Assembly (NCBI GenBank): GCA_964473105.1
Contig: CAYYNQ010000102.1
Span: forward strand, 42,215 to 106,214
Direction: 5' to 3'
DNA length: 64,000 bases
Origin: CAYYNQ01 sp964473105
GTDB taxonomy: Bacteria > Sumerlaeota > Sumerlaeia > MVZB01
The notes below the pieces were generated by a model, which saw only the letters and a program-made list of their open reading frames with translations, had not been told where the DNA came from and searched no databases. The position numbers and the translations under genes are program-made. Position 1 is the stretch's first letter, and the number at the start of each line of letters is the position of its first letter. This document shows, piece after piece, positions 18,501 through 27,947 of this stretch.

Positions 18501-19409
18501 CTAATACATCAACCAGGATCCAGCGCGGTTGGGTGGTACGATAAAGGAGTTGTTGTTGTCCTCGACGATGATGTCATCGATATAAAGGGCCCCCATGTCA
18601 CTGGCGAAACCAATCCAGACATCCGTGGCCGCGTCCTCGTGACCGTATAGGCCTGAATTGATCGAGCCATTGTCGCGGTTGTCATATTCAAAATTCCAGG
18701 TGTCCCCGAAATCGGATGACCAGCGCCACATGGCGCCGTCGGTGTTGCCCAGGGTGATTTCAGACACGACGGCAAGGGAACGTTGGGTCGCCGAGGTGAA
18801 GGTATCCTGAAAAAGCTGTGAGGGCCACCGGTCCCCGCCCCAGCTTCCCTGTTGTTCGAATGCCCAAGGCTGGGGGAAGAAGTTGCTGCAGCCGATCTGT
18901 GCTTCCCCTGTATTGTATGTGTCGCCACAGGTGGAGGCGAGATCGGCCCTTTTCCACGGGCCATTGACACAGGTATTGCCTGGGAATGGCAAAGGACCGC
19001 TAATCTCGGGATTCGCATTTGCCCAGGCAGGATCGTTTGGGTCGCCCCACATCGTGAAGGTGCACCTGATATCGTTGCCCCGGGTGAACGCGGCCTTGCC
19101 CGCGATGCCGTGCTGCCAGCGGTTTGATGTGAACCCCCCGCACTGGCCAGTTGTTTCGCACCAAGTAGTAGGCCCACGCACGACAAAGGCATTGTTTCCG
19201 GTGCCGTCATCCCTGATTGTCGCGAGCGTGGTGTAAGTCGGGGGTTCTGTGCAATTGCAGCAACGTTCCTGAATATGCCACTTGGTGGTATCCAGATCCG
19301 TGCTCTGGAAAGGCTCATACAGCAGGGCCTCACCCTGTGCAGTCTGATGAAAACCCACCCAGGCCATCAGACATAAAATCAAAGATCCTGTAAACCGCTT
19401 GACAAACAT
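18501..19409 (-). CDS. Secreted protein, member 1 of the four-copy 'IDDI-VED' family
   Basis: The protein has 302 residues from the ATG at 19409, chosen because AGGAG lies ten bases upstream; the longer start at 19436 has none. A signal peptide (SLILCLMAWVGFHQTAQGEA) precedes a domain opening with LLYEPFQSTDLDTTKW, reminiscent of LamG/concanavalin-like beta-sandwiches. Family blocks shared with 49291, 56503 and 59565 are RCTFTMWGDP, NGPW, a WSSDFGDTWNFEYDNR strand, and the near-terminal VWIGFASDMGALYIDD then IIVED. It has many cysteines, including the pair RCCNC, suggesting periplasmic or extracellular disulfides. Function unknown; carbohydrate binding is a guess from fold-like features and the neighbouring sugar locus. 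It is convergent with the ABC operon. Confidence 0.82.
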   Translation of the reverse strand: MFVKRFTGSLILCLMAWVGFHQTAQGEALLYEPFQSTDLDTTKWHIQERCCNCTEPPTYTTLATIRDDGTGNNAFVVRGPTTWCETTGQCGGFTSNRWQHGIAGKAAFTRGNDIRCTFTMWGDPNDPAWANANPEISGPLPFPGNTCVNGPWKRADLASTCGDTYNTGEAQIGCSNFFPQPWAFEQQGSWGGDRWPSQLFQDTFTSATQRSLAVVSEITLGNTDGAMWRWSSDFGDTWNFEYDNRDNGSINSGLYGHEDAATDVWIGFASDMGALYIDDIIVEDNNNSFIVPPNRAGSWLMY

Positions 19410-19874
19410 CTTATCTGAACTCCTTCCACGAATCATTGAATGACTTGGTTCGGATTATTTTTACGGATTGCCCTGTTGATGGCCTGCAAGTCCCGGCCAA
19501 GTTGAAACCTCCGGGATCGTCACAAGGCGAAGGCCCCACAGCCTGACCTTGTCGACCATGGACTTTTGAAAAATCAGGCCTCATGCGCCTATGGACCACC
19601 GAAATTTCTATAGAGGCGAACGCTAGCATGGGTTCATCGAGAATGCCAAGCAGAAAGTTCGAAGGAAGACCCCTGATCCGGGGATGATTCGAAGACATTT
19701 TTGCTTGCTCCGAAACTTGTTTTTGGGGAGTATCCAGCACGGTGGTCCCCTTGATTGATGTTCCTGTCTTTAATTATCCTGCGGGCATCAGAGCTGGATG
19801 CGTAACTGAACTCCAGACACGTTTTCTCAGGTGATAAACGGCTTAAGATATTTCAGGTCAAGGTTTCAGGACAT
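19410..19874. other. Divergent intergenic region between two secreted-protein genes
   Basis: These 465 bases separate two divergently read secreted-protein genes, so both promoters should be here. A 109-codon open frame on the minus strand (19411-19740) overlaps the ribosome site of the first gene and resembles no protein I know, so I do not call it a gene. I find no near-consensus promoter pair. Confidence 0.45.
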
Positions 19875-21602
19875 ATGACACATGCCTCCATATACAGGAT
19901 GTCGGCTTGGTTTGCATGGGTCCTGCCATTCCTTCTTGCATCCCTTTGTGCAACCGGGAAGGACGTCCGGGACCTGAGCCAGCATTTCAATCAACCGGGG
20001 GGAGACACCGCTCCCTGGATTTTCATCCCCAACGACAATATCCGGGAATTTTCAACGTCCGAACACCCCGGCCTCGCAACCATCTGGCAGGACGGGAAAG
20101 GCCACGATATCAAGGGGATCCTCGAGGCCCCCATCCGGATCGATGACTATCCCCTGCCGTGGGAATTCCAGCTTGGTCTGCTTCCCAACTTTGCGGCAAT
20201 CACCGGTTTCGGATCAAAACAACAGCAGAACTTCGCCATTGGTTTAAACCTGGCCGTCACTTTCTCCGACCCGTCGACCTGGCCCGAAAATCGGATGCAA
20301 CGCCCACCGGACACCCGCGAGGTTCAACTGCTCATCGTCCACCTCGGGTCTTCTGGCGAGTTTGAACCCGGCCTGCCTCAGTTTTCCGATTACCCGCACC
20401 CGGAAACCTACATGCTTTACGGACGCGGCGACCTCGCGCACAACGTGATGGGCGACTGGGGCATAAATCACATCTGGGAGGGTGGAACGCGTTACCACGG
20501 TACGGCTGCACACCAGTATTTTTTCCGCTGCGAGATCAGTTCCCCCGGTGTTGTCCAGATCGGTTTCAAGTCCGAGGCCAAACACGGCTGGACCAGCCGC
20601 TCGATTGACTGTTCAAAATTCGGGAGGATTACCGGGATCTGGGAGATCGGGCCGATCTTTTCCTGTGATCGCTGGATCCCCGATGTGTTGTGCCGGCATC
20701 TTCCGATGCAGAAGGGATACCATTTCTTTTTCGGTGGATCAACTGTGCCGGACGGTTATGTCCCCAAAATGCTAGACTTTGACGCGCCCGAACCCGTAGC
20801 GCCGCATCCCAACCATGAATTCTACATCGATTACTGTGTCTTCTTTGGCGGGACACCGGCTCCATTGACCCACCTGTCCGATGAATTCAACATCGCCGGT
20901 TACCTCGGTCAATGGCAGGCCCAGATTCCCTTCGGGTTCAACACCTGGTCCAATCCCGGTTACCTGACGGTCACGACCAACGGCCCCAGCCAGGGCATGT
21001 TCTTTTCCTCGGTCATGGGAACCAATCTGGATCTCAGGCATCATCGACCGCCGTTTGAACTGGAGATCTGTTTCATTCCCCCGGGTGATGAAGAAACCTG
21101 GAATTTCTACCTGAACTGTATGGTCACCGATCGTGATGGAGTGGCCCGAGGCGGCTGGAGGCCGGGTGTCGCCAATCTTCCCGCCGAGGGTGTCATCCGA
21201 TATACCGAGACTCCCTTCACGGAATCATCCTTCAGCCGGTTTCACAGCGACTGGTATCTGCTCAAGGATGCCGGGGTTTCGAGGTATGATTCCCTGTTCG
21301 ATCTCGAGTTTAATCCCGAGTTACCGGAGGAGGTGCTGCGTGCGCGTCCGCTTTACATGCTGATGCAGATCATCGACCCGGAACATGTGCGGATGGGATT
21401 CAGGTCCGGTCCCGATGAAGACTGGCATCTCTCGAAAGTTTTTGATTGTTCAAGAATTCTCAAGGGCGGGATCGGCCAGTTTCAACAATTTTGCTTCTCC
21501 TCGGTCACGGGACGGCATTGGGGAAGCCCGTCGGGATCCCCAATGTATCAGACGTTCAAGTTCGACTATATCCGTTACCGCGAAGGACTCGGCACGAACT
21601 GA
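19875..21602 (+). CDS. Secreted protein with two tandem beta-sandwich-like domains, unknown function
   Basis: This 575-residue protein has an N-terminal signal peptide (WFAWVLPFLLASLCATG). I see an internal duplication. Domain A (about residues 33-305) opens 'DLSQHFNQPGG' and contains VVQIGFKSEAKHGWTSRSI then DCSKFGRITG. Domain B (about 325-570) opens 'HLSDEFNIAGYLGQW' and contains HVRMGFRSGPDEDWHLSKV then FDCSRILKGG. Each domain ends in a strand naming the chain end (FYIDYCVFFG and FKFDYIRYREG). The opening pattern (x-x-F-N-x-x-G-x-x-x-x-W) recalls concanavalin-like or GH16-like folds, but no catalytic E-x-D-x-x-E is visible. It lies between the sugar importer and housekeeping genes. Function unknown. 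Confidence 0.78.
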   Translation: MTHASIYRMSAWFAWVLPFLLASLCATGKDVRDLSQHFNQPGGDTAPWIFIPNDNIREFSTSEHPGLATIWQDGKGHDIKGILEAPIRIDDYPLPWEFQLGLLPNFAAITGFGSKQQQNFAIGLNLAVTFSDPSTWPENRMQRPPDTREVQLLIVHLGSSGEFEPGLPQFSDYPHPETYMLYGRGDLAHNVMGDWGINHIWEGGTRYHGTAAHQYFFRCEISSPGVVQIGFKSEAKHGWTSRSIDCSKFGRITGIWEIGPIFSCDRWIPDVLCRHLPMQKGYHFFFGGSTVPDGYVPKMLDFDAPEPVAPHPNHEFYIDYCVFFGGTPAPLTHLSDEFNIAGYLGQWQAQIPFGFNTWSNPGYLTVTTNGPSQGMFFSSVMGTNLDLRHHRPPFELEICFIPPGDEETWNFYLNCMVTDRDGVARGGWRPGVANLPAEGVIRYTETPFTESSFSRFHSDWYLLKDAGVSRYDSLFDLEFNPELPEEVLRARPLYMLMQIIDPEHVRMGFRSGPDEDWHLSKVFDCSRILKGGIGQFQQFCFSSVTGRHWGSPSGSPMYQTFKFDYIRYREGLGTN

Positions 21603-21800
21603 CAGCATTGAACCACAAGAAAACTGCCCTCCGAAAAAAATAAAATCGGCACCGAAGCTGCAGGTTGGCACAGTATCCCGTATCGGGCAGGCAGGAAAAA
21701 TCTCAGTGTAATATCCTTTGTCTGTCCGTGTGAGTTCCCCGACAACAACGCACCCCGTTCTGTAAAACACGAGTCAGGCCTGTCTCGACATCACCGCAAT

Positions 21801-22424
21801 TTAACCCGCTGGCTCGTCGGCTGGATTGCCTCCCAGCAGTTGGTCACGCAGTTCCTGGTTCGGTGAATGATCCGACAGCCAGACATCAAAATAGGCCCGT
21901 GCGAAGTCGGCCCCGGGGATCATCCCCAGCTTCCTGCCGTTGAGAATCAGCTCGGTCCCCTTGCCGGGACGGTAGACTATACGGTATTCGTCACCCTTCC
22001 GGACATTCACATACCAGTCGTTGAACCGGTCGAGGCGTTCACGCAGCGGTTCCAAGTCGAGGTCCCCCCGTTTGTTGAGGCATTCGTTGGCAACGCAGAT
22101 CAGGTCTTTCTTCTTCAGTTTGCGGTAATAACGTATACTCAATTGACATGACTGGTCTTCATCGAATGCCGCCAAATCGTCAGGATTTGGAGCTGCGTAA
22201 AATGCAATGGTGTAGATCTTGAAGCCATACCAGGTGAGTATGCCCGAGCCCCTGCGTGGAATATTCTTCTTCCCGATACGGGTCGATTCCGGAAATTCGA
22301 AACCCTTTAGGCTGACAGGTTCAGGAGGTTGTTCATTTCCAGCATGGGCAGGACCGCTTATCATGATGACGTATGTCAACAGGCACATCATGGAGGCCTT
22401 TTGTGATTTAGTCCCCAGCATCAT
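21801..22424 (-). CDS. Chalcone-isomerase-like domain protein, exported
   Basis: This 207-residue protein starts with a signal peptide (SMMCLLTYVIMISGPAHAG, ending near residue 28) followed by one chalcone-isomerase-like domain. Family signs are 'KGFEFPESTRIG', 'GSGILTWYGFKIYTIAFYA', the basic 'IRYYRKLKKKDL' strand and 'KGTELILNGRKLGMIPG ... FARAYFDVWLSD'. Bacterial members of this fold are periplasmic and are mostly uncharacterised; they lack the plant enzyme's chemistry and may bind lipids. Two ATG codons stand side by side (22424 and 22421). It is on the same strand as thrS but is separated from that gene's end by about 120 bases. Confidence 0.85.
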   Translation of the reverse strand: MMLGTKSQKASMMCLLTYVIMISGPAHAGNEQPPEPVSLKGFEFPESTRIGKKNIPRRGSGILTWYGFKIYTIAFYAAPNPDDLAAFDEDQSCQLSIRYYRKLKKKDLICVANECLNKRGDLDLEPLRERLDRFNDWYVNVRKGDEYRIVYRPGKGTELILNGRKLGMIPGADFARAYFDVWLSDHSPNQELRDQLLGGNPADEPAG

Positions 22425-22543
22425 CAGATTTCCATGTCGTTTAGACCGGGTGCCGCATGATTACATGTCCCTGGCATCAACGATTCCGATTACGGAAGAT
22501 AACGAGGTTGGATCTGGAAAATGATGAGTATGACCAAGCAAGA

Positions 22544-24568
22544 CTAGACAACACGATCATCAATCATCTGCACCAAATCCGTGATGGCTTCATCCAGCGG
22601 CTTGACCCCCTGGTCCCCCCTGCCGTGCAACCGGACCGCAACGGACCTGTTCTCCGCTTCCCGCGCGCCGATCACAAACATCACCGGAACTTTCCTGATC
22701 TCGGCGTTACGAATCTTCTTACCTATCTTCTCGCTTGAGTCATCGACCTCGGCACGGATGCCCCGGTCGATCAATGCCGCGATGGTGGTTTCCGCATGAT
22801 CGGTCTGGTCATGGGTGATGGGCAGGACCATGACCTGCAGGGGCGACAACCACAATGGGAAATTGCCTGAAAAATGCTCGATCAGTACGCCGACAAAGCG
22901 TTCCATAGACCCGAACGGAGCACGGTGGATCATCACCGGGCGATGTGGCTGGTTGTCGGGCCCGATATAATTGAGATCAAACCGTTCCGGAAGATTGTAA
23001 TCGACCTGCACGGTACCGAGTTGCCATTCACGCTCCAGCACATCCCGGACGACAAAATCGATTTTGGGCCCGTAAAATGCCGCCTCTCCTGGCTCCTCCG
23101 TGTAGGTGACATCGAGCGTCGTGGCGGCATCGCGGCATGCCTGCTCGGCCTTGTCCCATTTTTTCGGCTCGCCGACATACTTCGTGGCATCCGGATCGCG
23201 CAGGCCGACCCTCACCCGGTAATCATGCATCCCCAATACTTTGAAGATGATTTTGACCAGTTCAAGACAACCTTGCAGTTCACCGGCCAGCTGGTCCTCG
23301 GTGCAGAACAGGTGGGCATCATCCTGGGTGAAGCCCCTGACGCGGGTCAGGCCACCGATCTCACCGGACTGCTCCCAGCGGTAGACAGTGCCGAACTCCG
23401 CCAGGCGAACAGGCATGTCGCGGTAACTGTACTTTCGGCTGTCGAAGATCTTGATGTGATGCGGGCAATTCATCGGTTTCAGCAGGTAACCATCAATTCC
23501 ACCTTCCTTCATCGAGTTGCTGAGATCTGAACAGCTGCAACCCTCATCAGCCAGTCCCGCCAGGCAATCGTGGTCAATCATCGGCGGATACTGTGAGTCC
23601 TGGTAATAGGGGAAATGCCCGGATGTGCGGTAAAGATCCAGCTTTCCAATATGCGGCGTGAAGACTTGGTGGTATCCCTGGCGGCGAAGTTGTTCACCGA
23701 TGAAATTCTGTAGTTCCTGGCGGACGACGGCCCCTGACGGTGTCCACAGGATCAGCCCCTGGCCGACCGCCTCGTCGATATGGAATAGCTGCATCCTGCG
23801 TCCGATGACGCGATGGTCGCGTTTTTTGGCCTCCTCCAATGCATGCAGGTGTTTCTTGAGCGCCTTTTTGTCCGTAAAGGCTGTGCCGTAGACCCTCTGG
23901 AGCTGTTTTTTGCTCGCATCACCGTGCCAATATGCCCCGGCGACCGACATCAGCTTGAACGCGGCAATTCGGCCGGTTGACGGGACATGCGGACCCCGGC
24001 ATAGATCCTCCCAGTTTTTCCCGGGCTTACCGGTTGCATAGAAGCTGATCACATCGTCATCCGCACGTTCAATATTGTCGGTCTTGTATGTATCATCCCG
24101 CATCTTCTCCAGTGCCTCGGGCCGTGTCATCTCGTAGCGCGTGAAAGGACGGTCCTCCCGAATGATGGCCTGCATTTCCTTTTCGATTGATACGAATTCC
24201 TCCTCGGTCACCGGATGCGGGCAATCGATGTCGTAATAATACCCGTTCTCGACAGGTGGGCCGTAGGCCAGTCGAGTCCCGGGCCAGAGTTTCTGGATTG
24301 CCTCGGCCATCACGTGTGCGGTGGAGTGGCGGATCAGGTGGAGGGCATCGGGATCGGTTTCACCGCCGCGCCCGGGTGTGATGAGGACGATCTTTGCATC
24401 GGTTTTGATCGGGCGGTCCAAGTCAACCAGTTCCCCATTGACACGGGCCCCAAGTGCGGCCTTGGCCAGGCCGGGTCCGATGTCGGCGGCAACTTGTGCA
24501 CCGGTCACGCCACTCGGGTAATCCCTGCAGGTTCCGTCGGGAAGGGTGATGGTGACCTTGCTGGGCAT
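22544..24568 (-). CDS. thrS: Threonyl-tRNA synthetase
   Basis: This class II synthetase charges tRNA-Thr. The order is TGS domain (residues 1-62, MPSKVTITLPDG), editing domain with HSTAHVMAEA (zinc/hydrolytic HxxxH), catalytic core with motif 2 (FGTVYRWEQSGE, RVRGFTQDDAHLF), zinc ligand motif MNCPHH, motif 3 (APFGSMERFVGVLIEHF), and the C-terminal anticodon-binding domain. At 674 residues it is longer than the E. coli enzyme (about 640). An insertion of about 25 residues with four cysteines (DHDCLAG...GCSCSD, roughly 23497-23583) sits just before MNCPHH. The ATG at 24568 is preceded by AGGG. It is divergent from mnmG. Confidence 0.97.
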   Translation of the reverse strand: MPSKVTITLPDGTCRDYPSGVTGAQVAADIGPGLAKAALGARVNGELVDLDRPIKTDAKIVLITPGRGGETDPDALHLIRHSTAHVMAEAIQKLWPGTRLAYGPPVENGYYYDIDCPHPVTEEEFVSIEKEMQAIIREDRPFTRYEMTRPEALEKMRDDTYKTDNIERADDDVISFYATGKPGKNWEDLCRGPHVPSTGRIAAFKLMSVAGAYWHGDASKKQLQRVYGTAFTDKKALKKHLHALEEAKKRDHRVIGRRMQLFHIDEAVGQGLILWTPSGAVVRQELQNFIGEQLRRQGYHQVFTPHIGKLDLYRTSGHFPYYQDSQYPPMIDHDCLAGLADEGCSCSDLSNSMKEGGIDGYLLKPMNCPHHIKIFDSRKYSYRDMPVRLAEFGTVYRWEQSGEIGGLTRVRGFTQDDAHLFCTEDQLAGELQGCLELVKIIFKVLGMHDYRVRVGLRDPDATKYVGEPKKWDKAEQACRDAATTLDVTYTEEPGEAAFYGPKIDFVVRDVLEREWQLGTVQVDYNLPERFDLNYIGPDNQPHRPVMIHRAPFGSMERFVGVLIEHFSGNFPLWLSPLQVMVLPITHDQTDHAETTIAALIDRGIRAEVDDSSEKIGKKIRNAEIRKVPVMFVIGAREAENRSVAVRLHGRGDQGVKPLDEAITDLVQMIDDRVV

Positions 24569-24916
24569 GACCGTAAACCCTGTCGCTCAGTGCAAATGGC
24601 CAGGGCATGCCGTGTTGTGGCATCCCTGAAAACAGATCCAGATACACCCATACTGTCTATAGCAGCCGTTCATCGTCAAGAGATGAATTATCTAGACGGG
24701 TGTAATCGAAATAACCGGTCGATCCGTTGTCCCGGTCCCGGCGTGCAGTATATTTTCCTGTCAGCCGTTAATGTTGTCCTGATCTGTCCTTTCCCGAATC
24801 GCCCTGTTGTATCTCCGTGTGTTTTGAGTGGAAATATTTTCCCATCGCGTCTCGTTTACGATCCGGCTAAAATATCCGGGTTCTGGATATCTCATGAAAC
24901 TGGATGGGATGTTGCC
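24569..24916. other. Divergent intergenic region thrS/mnmG
   Basis: These 348 bases separate the divergent thrS and mnmG genes. The mnmG reading frame stays open through all of it, but the translated residues do not resemble MnmG and there is no start with a ribosome site. I see no T-box-like structure, tRNA or consensus promoter. Confidence 0.4.
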
Positions 24917-26896
24917 ATGGGTTTGCCCGGCCAATATGATCTGATCGTTGTCGGTGCGGGACATGCCGGTTGCGAGGCCGCGTATGCCGCGTCGAAAATC
25001 GGTCATTCAGTCTTGCTGTTGACGCTGGATACCGAGCATGTCGCGCTCATGTCCTGTAATCCATCGATTGGCGGGCTGGCCAAGGGACATCTCGTTCGGG
25101 AAATCGACGCACTCGGTGGCCTTCAGGCCCTGGCCACCGATGCGACTGGCATCCAGTACCGCATGCTCAATACGCGAAAGGGCCCCGCGGTTCAGGCTCC
25201 ACGGGCCCAGTGCGACAAATTTGGCTATAACCGATGGATGCGTGAGTTTATCCGTGTGCAACCGAACATCACGCTTGTATCAGGAATGGCGTCGGACCTG
25301 ATCCTTGAACCGGGTGGGGATGGGGGCCGTCCAAGGATCAAAGGCGTCATGGTTAAGGAGTGTCGGGAATCGAAAACCTCCGGGAAAAGCCGTCACGATG
25401 CCACTGAAGACTTGGCCGGACCGGCCGAATCGGTTGCGGTATACGGGCGTGCCGTGGTCTGCACGACGGGGACTTTCCTTGACGGGATGATTCATGTTGG
25501 CATGGAAAATTTCCAGGCCGGACGCATGGGCGAGCATGCGGCCATCGGACTTGGTGATGCCTTTGGCCGGGTTGGCCTTGAAACGGGACGGCTCAAGACC
25601 GGAACGCCTCCGCGTCTGCGTGCGGGATCCATCGATTTCAACCGTTTTGAAGAACAACCGGGCGACACACCCATCCCGGCATTTTCCTTCATGACCGGCC
25701 CGATCGAGCGTGATCAGGTCTGCTGCTGGATCGCCTATACCAATGACAGGACCCATGAACTGATCCGGTCGGGTTTGGACCGCTCACCGATGTTCATGGG
25801 AGTCATTGAGGGGATCGGGCCCCGCTACTGTCCCTCCATCGAGGACAAGGTCGTGCGGTTCTGCGACAAACCACGCCATCAGATCTTCCTTGAGCCCGAG
25901 GGACTGACCACCGACTGGATATACCCGAACGGACTCTCGACATCCCTGCCTCGCGATGTTCAGGAGTCGATGCTGCGTTCTATCGAGGGACTGGAGGACT
26001 GCGAAATTATCCGGCCCGGTTATGCGGTTGAATATACCTACTGCCCGCCACACCAACTGCGACCAGGCTTGATGACACGGCATGTTGACGGACTCTTCTT
26101 TGGCGGACAGATAAACGGCACATCCGGTTACGAGGAGGCCGCCGCACAGGGCCTGATGGCAGGAATCAACGCTGCTTTGTGGCTGGACGGGGAGGAACCT
26201 TTGGTGCTCGGCAGGGATGAAGCCTACATCGGGGTCCTCATCGATGACCTGATCACGATGGATCACCGGGAACCCTACCGTATGTTCACTTCGCGTGCGG
26301 AATATCGACTGCTGTTGCGGCATGACACGGCCGACCTGCGGCTGACCCCCCATGCTTATCGTTATGGGCTGATCAGTGAGGAACGGTGGGGTGCATTCCA
26401 GTCTTATCGGGCAGTGGTTGAGTCTGAAGTTGAACGGATCGGGACCTCAACATTGAATCCATCGCAGGGGGACGCTGAACGTCTTGACGAGTTCAACCTT
26501 CCACGGCCGAAGACAGCTCAACCGCTGAAGCCTTATCTCGCCCGGCCCGAGATCAGTGTGGATCAGGCGGTTGCCGCGGGGTTTATCCGCACACAACATG
26601 AAGGCCTCCCCGATCATGAGGTGACCCGTGCGGCAAGCCAGGTCCTTCTTCGGATCAAGTATGAGGGATATATCCGCAAGCAGCGCGAACAGGTGGAACG
26701 CATGCACCGGTTGGGCGATCGACCCCTCCCGGACACATTGGATTATCATGATGTTTATGGATTGAGAAATGAGGCTCGCGAGAAGCTGCTGAGAATTCGG
26801 CCTGCGACGATTGCCCAGGCCGGCCGGATAGCCGGAGTCAACCATACGGACCTCTCACTGATCCTCGTTCACCTGAAATCCCGGTCGGCAGCATGA
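24917..26896 (+). CDS. mnmG: tRNA uridine-5-carboxymethylaminomethyl modification enzyme MnmG (GidA)
   Basis: This FAD enzyme acts with MnmE to place the cmnm5 group on U34 of wobble-reading tRNAs. The ATG at 24917 gives 659 residues, near the family's 620-650. It is followed at once by the FAD-binding fold GAGHAGCEAA, and GGATGGGA lies upstream. Other landmarks are MSCNPSIGGLAKGHL, NTRKGPAVQAPRAQ, the substrate/NADH region GRLKTGTPPRL, the conserved DGLFFGGQINGTSGYEEAA, and the C-terminal tRNA-binding helical domain (YEGYIRKQREQVERM). The stop overlaps the next gene's ATG. Confidence 0.97.
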   Translation: MGLPGQYDLIVVGAGHAGCEAAYAASKIGHSVLLLTLDTEHVALMSCNPSIGGLAKGHLVREIDALGGLQALATDATGIQYRMLNTRKGPAVQAPRAQCDKFGYNRWMREFIRVQPNITLVSGMASDLILEPGGDGGRPRIKGVMVKECRESKTSGKSRHDATEDLAGPAESVAVYGRAVVCTTGTFLDGMIHVGMENFQAGRMGEHAAIGLGDAFGRVGLETGRLKTGTPPRLRAGSIDFNRFEEQPGDTPIPAFSFMTGPIERDQVCCWIAYTNDRTHELIRSGLDRSPMFMGVIEGIGPRYCPSIEDKVVRFCDKPRHQIFLEPEGLTTDWIYPNGLSTSLPRDVQESMLRSIEGLEDCEIIRPGYAVEYTYCPPHQLRPGLMTRHVDGLFFGGQINGTSGYEEAAAQGLMAGINAALWLDGEEPLVLGRDEAYIGVLIDDLITMDHREPYRMFTSRAEYRLLLRHDTADLRLTPHAYRYGLISEERWGAFQSYRAVVESEVERIGTSTLNPSQGDAERLDEFNLPRPKTAQPLKPYLARPEISVDQAVAAGFIRTQHEGLPDHEVTRAASQVLLRIKYEGYIRKQREQVERMHRLGDRPLPDTLDYHDVYGLRNEAREKLLRIRPATIAQAGRIAGVNHTDLSLILVHLKSRSAA

Positions 26897-27768
26897 TGAA
26901 CTCGAAGCTGATCTTCATCATTCTGGCCCTGATATGGGGATCGTCCTTCATGCTGATCAAATATGTCGTGATATGTTTCGGACCTATCAGCACCGGGGCT
27001 TGGCGTTTGGTCTTCGGGGCGCTTTTTCTCGGGGTGGTCTGGATGGCGCGACGCCAGTATCAGCATGTCCCGCCCCGCCAATGGCCCCAACTGCTTGTCT
27101 TGTCTTTGACCGGTTACGGGATTCCCTTCTGCATTCTTCCCTGGCTGATTGCCGAGACCGGGAACAGCGGCCTGATGGGCATGATGATTGTCTTTGTCCC
27201 GCTGTTCACGATTGTCGTGTCGGTACCGGTTCTGGGTGTCAGGCCGAGTGCGCGGGAACTGGCCGGCGTGCTTGGCGGATTGCTGGCAATGGTCGTGATC
27301 CGCGTCGATGCTGCAGCCCGCGGCATTCCCCTGGTGTATATCCTTTTTGCGTTTCTTGTGCCGTTGCTTTACGCTTATGCGAATATTGTCCTGCGAAAAT
27401 GGTTTTCCAGGAGTGATCAGGTCCCAGTTGCCATGACGTCCATGATCATATCGGCCCTAATCCTTCTTCCAATCGCCCTGATCCGGGAGCCGGTCAAGAT
27501 GGATCATCATTTTCCTGTCGCGCTGTTTTCACTGATAGCATTGGGGATCTTTGCGACCGGTGTTGCCGTGTATTACTTCTACATCCTTATCCAGCGACAC
27601 GGACCGCTTCAGGCGGGAATGATTGCCTACGTCATTCCAAATGTCATTCTGGCCTGGTCTTGGATTCTGGGGGAAGAGGTGACTTTGTTACAGGTGATCA
27701 GCGTAATTTTCACCATGGCCATGGTATGGCTGGTCCGGAGTGGACGTCCGCCCTTACCCGAATCGTAA
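26893..27768 (+). CDS. EamA/DMT-superfamily exporter
   Basis: This 291-residue polytopic membrane protein has ten hydrophobic segments arranged as two EamA repeats of about 140 residues. The start 'LIFIILALIWGSSFMLIKY' is the classic family opening. The second repeat ends 'WILGEEVTLLQVISVIFTMAMVWLV'. Such proteins export amino acids, nucleotides or other metabolites, but the substrate cannot be read from sequence. Its ATG at 26893 overlaps the mnmG stop, so the two are translationally coupled, without an obvious functional link. Confidence 0.93.
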   Translation: MMNSKLIFIILALIWGSSFMLIKYVVICFGPISTGAWRLVFGALFLGVVWMARRQYQHVPPRQWPQLLVLSLTGYGIPFCILPWLIAETGNSGLMGMMIVFVPLFTIVVSVPVLGVRPSARELAGVLGGLLAMVVIRVDAAARGIPLVYILFAFLVPLLYAYANIVLRKWFSRSDQVPVAMTSMIISALILLPIALIREPVKMDHHFPVALFSLIALGIFATGVAVYYFYILIQRHGPLQAGMIAYVIPNVILAWSWILGEEVTLLQVISVIFTMAMVWLVRSGRPPLPES

Positions 27769-27947
27769 AGCGACCTGTTCCAGATATCGGCGACTCATGT
27801 CGGTAGGTTTCCTCACTTTAGACCTTGCGATGGATTCCGGTATTAACCTATGATGGACGGGTGTGATCCTTTTTATTTTCAGGGATTTGTAAAGCACCAG
27901 CGGGGAGTCGATGTATCGCGGGCCCGTGTGTTTCAGGATCGGAAATC

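Noticed and set aside
19411..19740. Minus-strand frame (109 codons) in the divergent intergenic region
   Set aside because: It overlaps the ribosome site of the secreted-protein gene, and the translation resembles no known protein.
21663..21690. TGGCAC-like sigma-54 promoter candidate
   Set aside because: The spacing to a GC element at -12 is wrong (CCCG instead of GC ten bases on), and no gene follows on the plus strand.
22874..23530. Plus-strand frame (218 codons) opposite thrS
   Set aside because: Antisense to thrS, no signal of a real protein.
24215..24916. Upstream extension of the mnmG frame
   Set aside because: The frame is open by chance antisense to thrS and through the spacer; FAD-fold similarity begins only at 24917.
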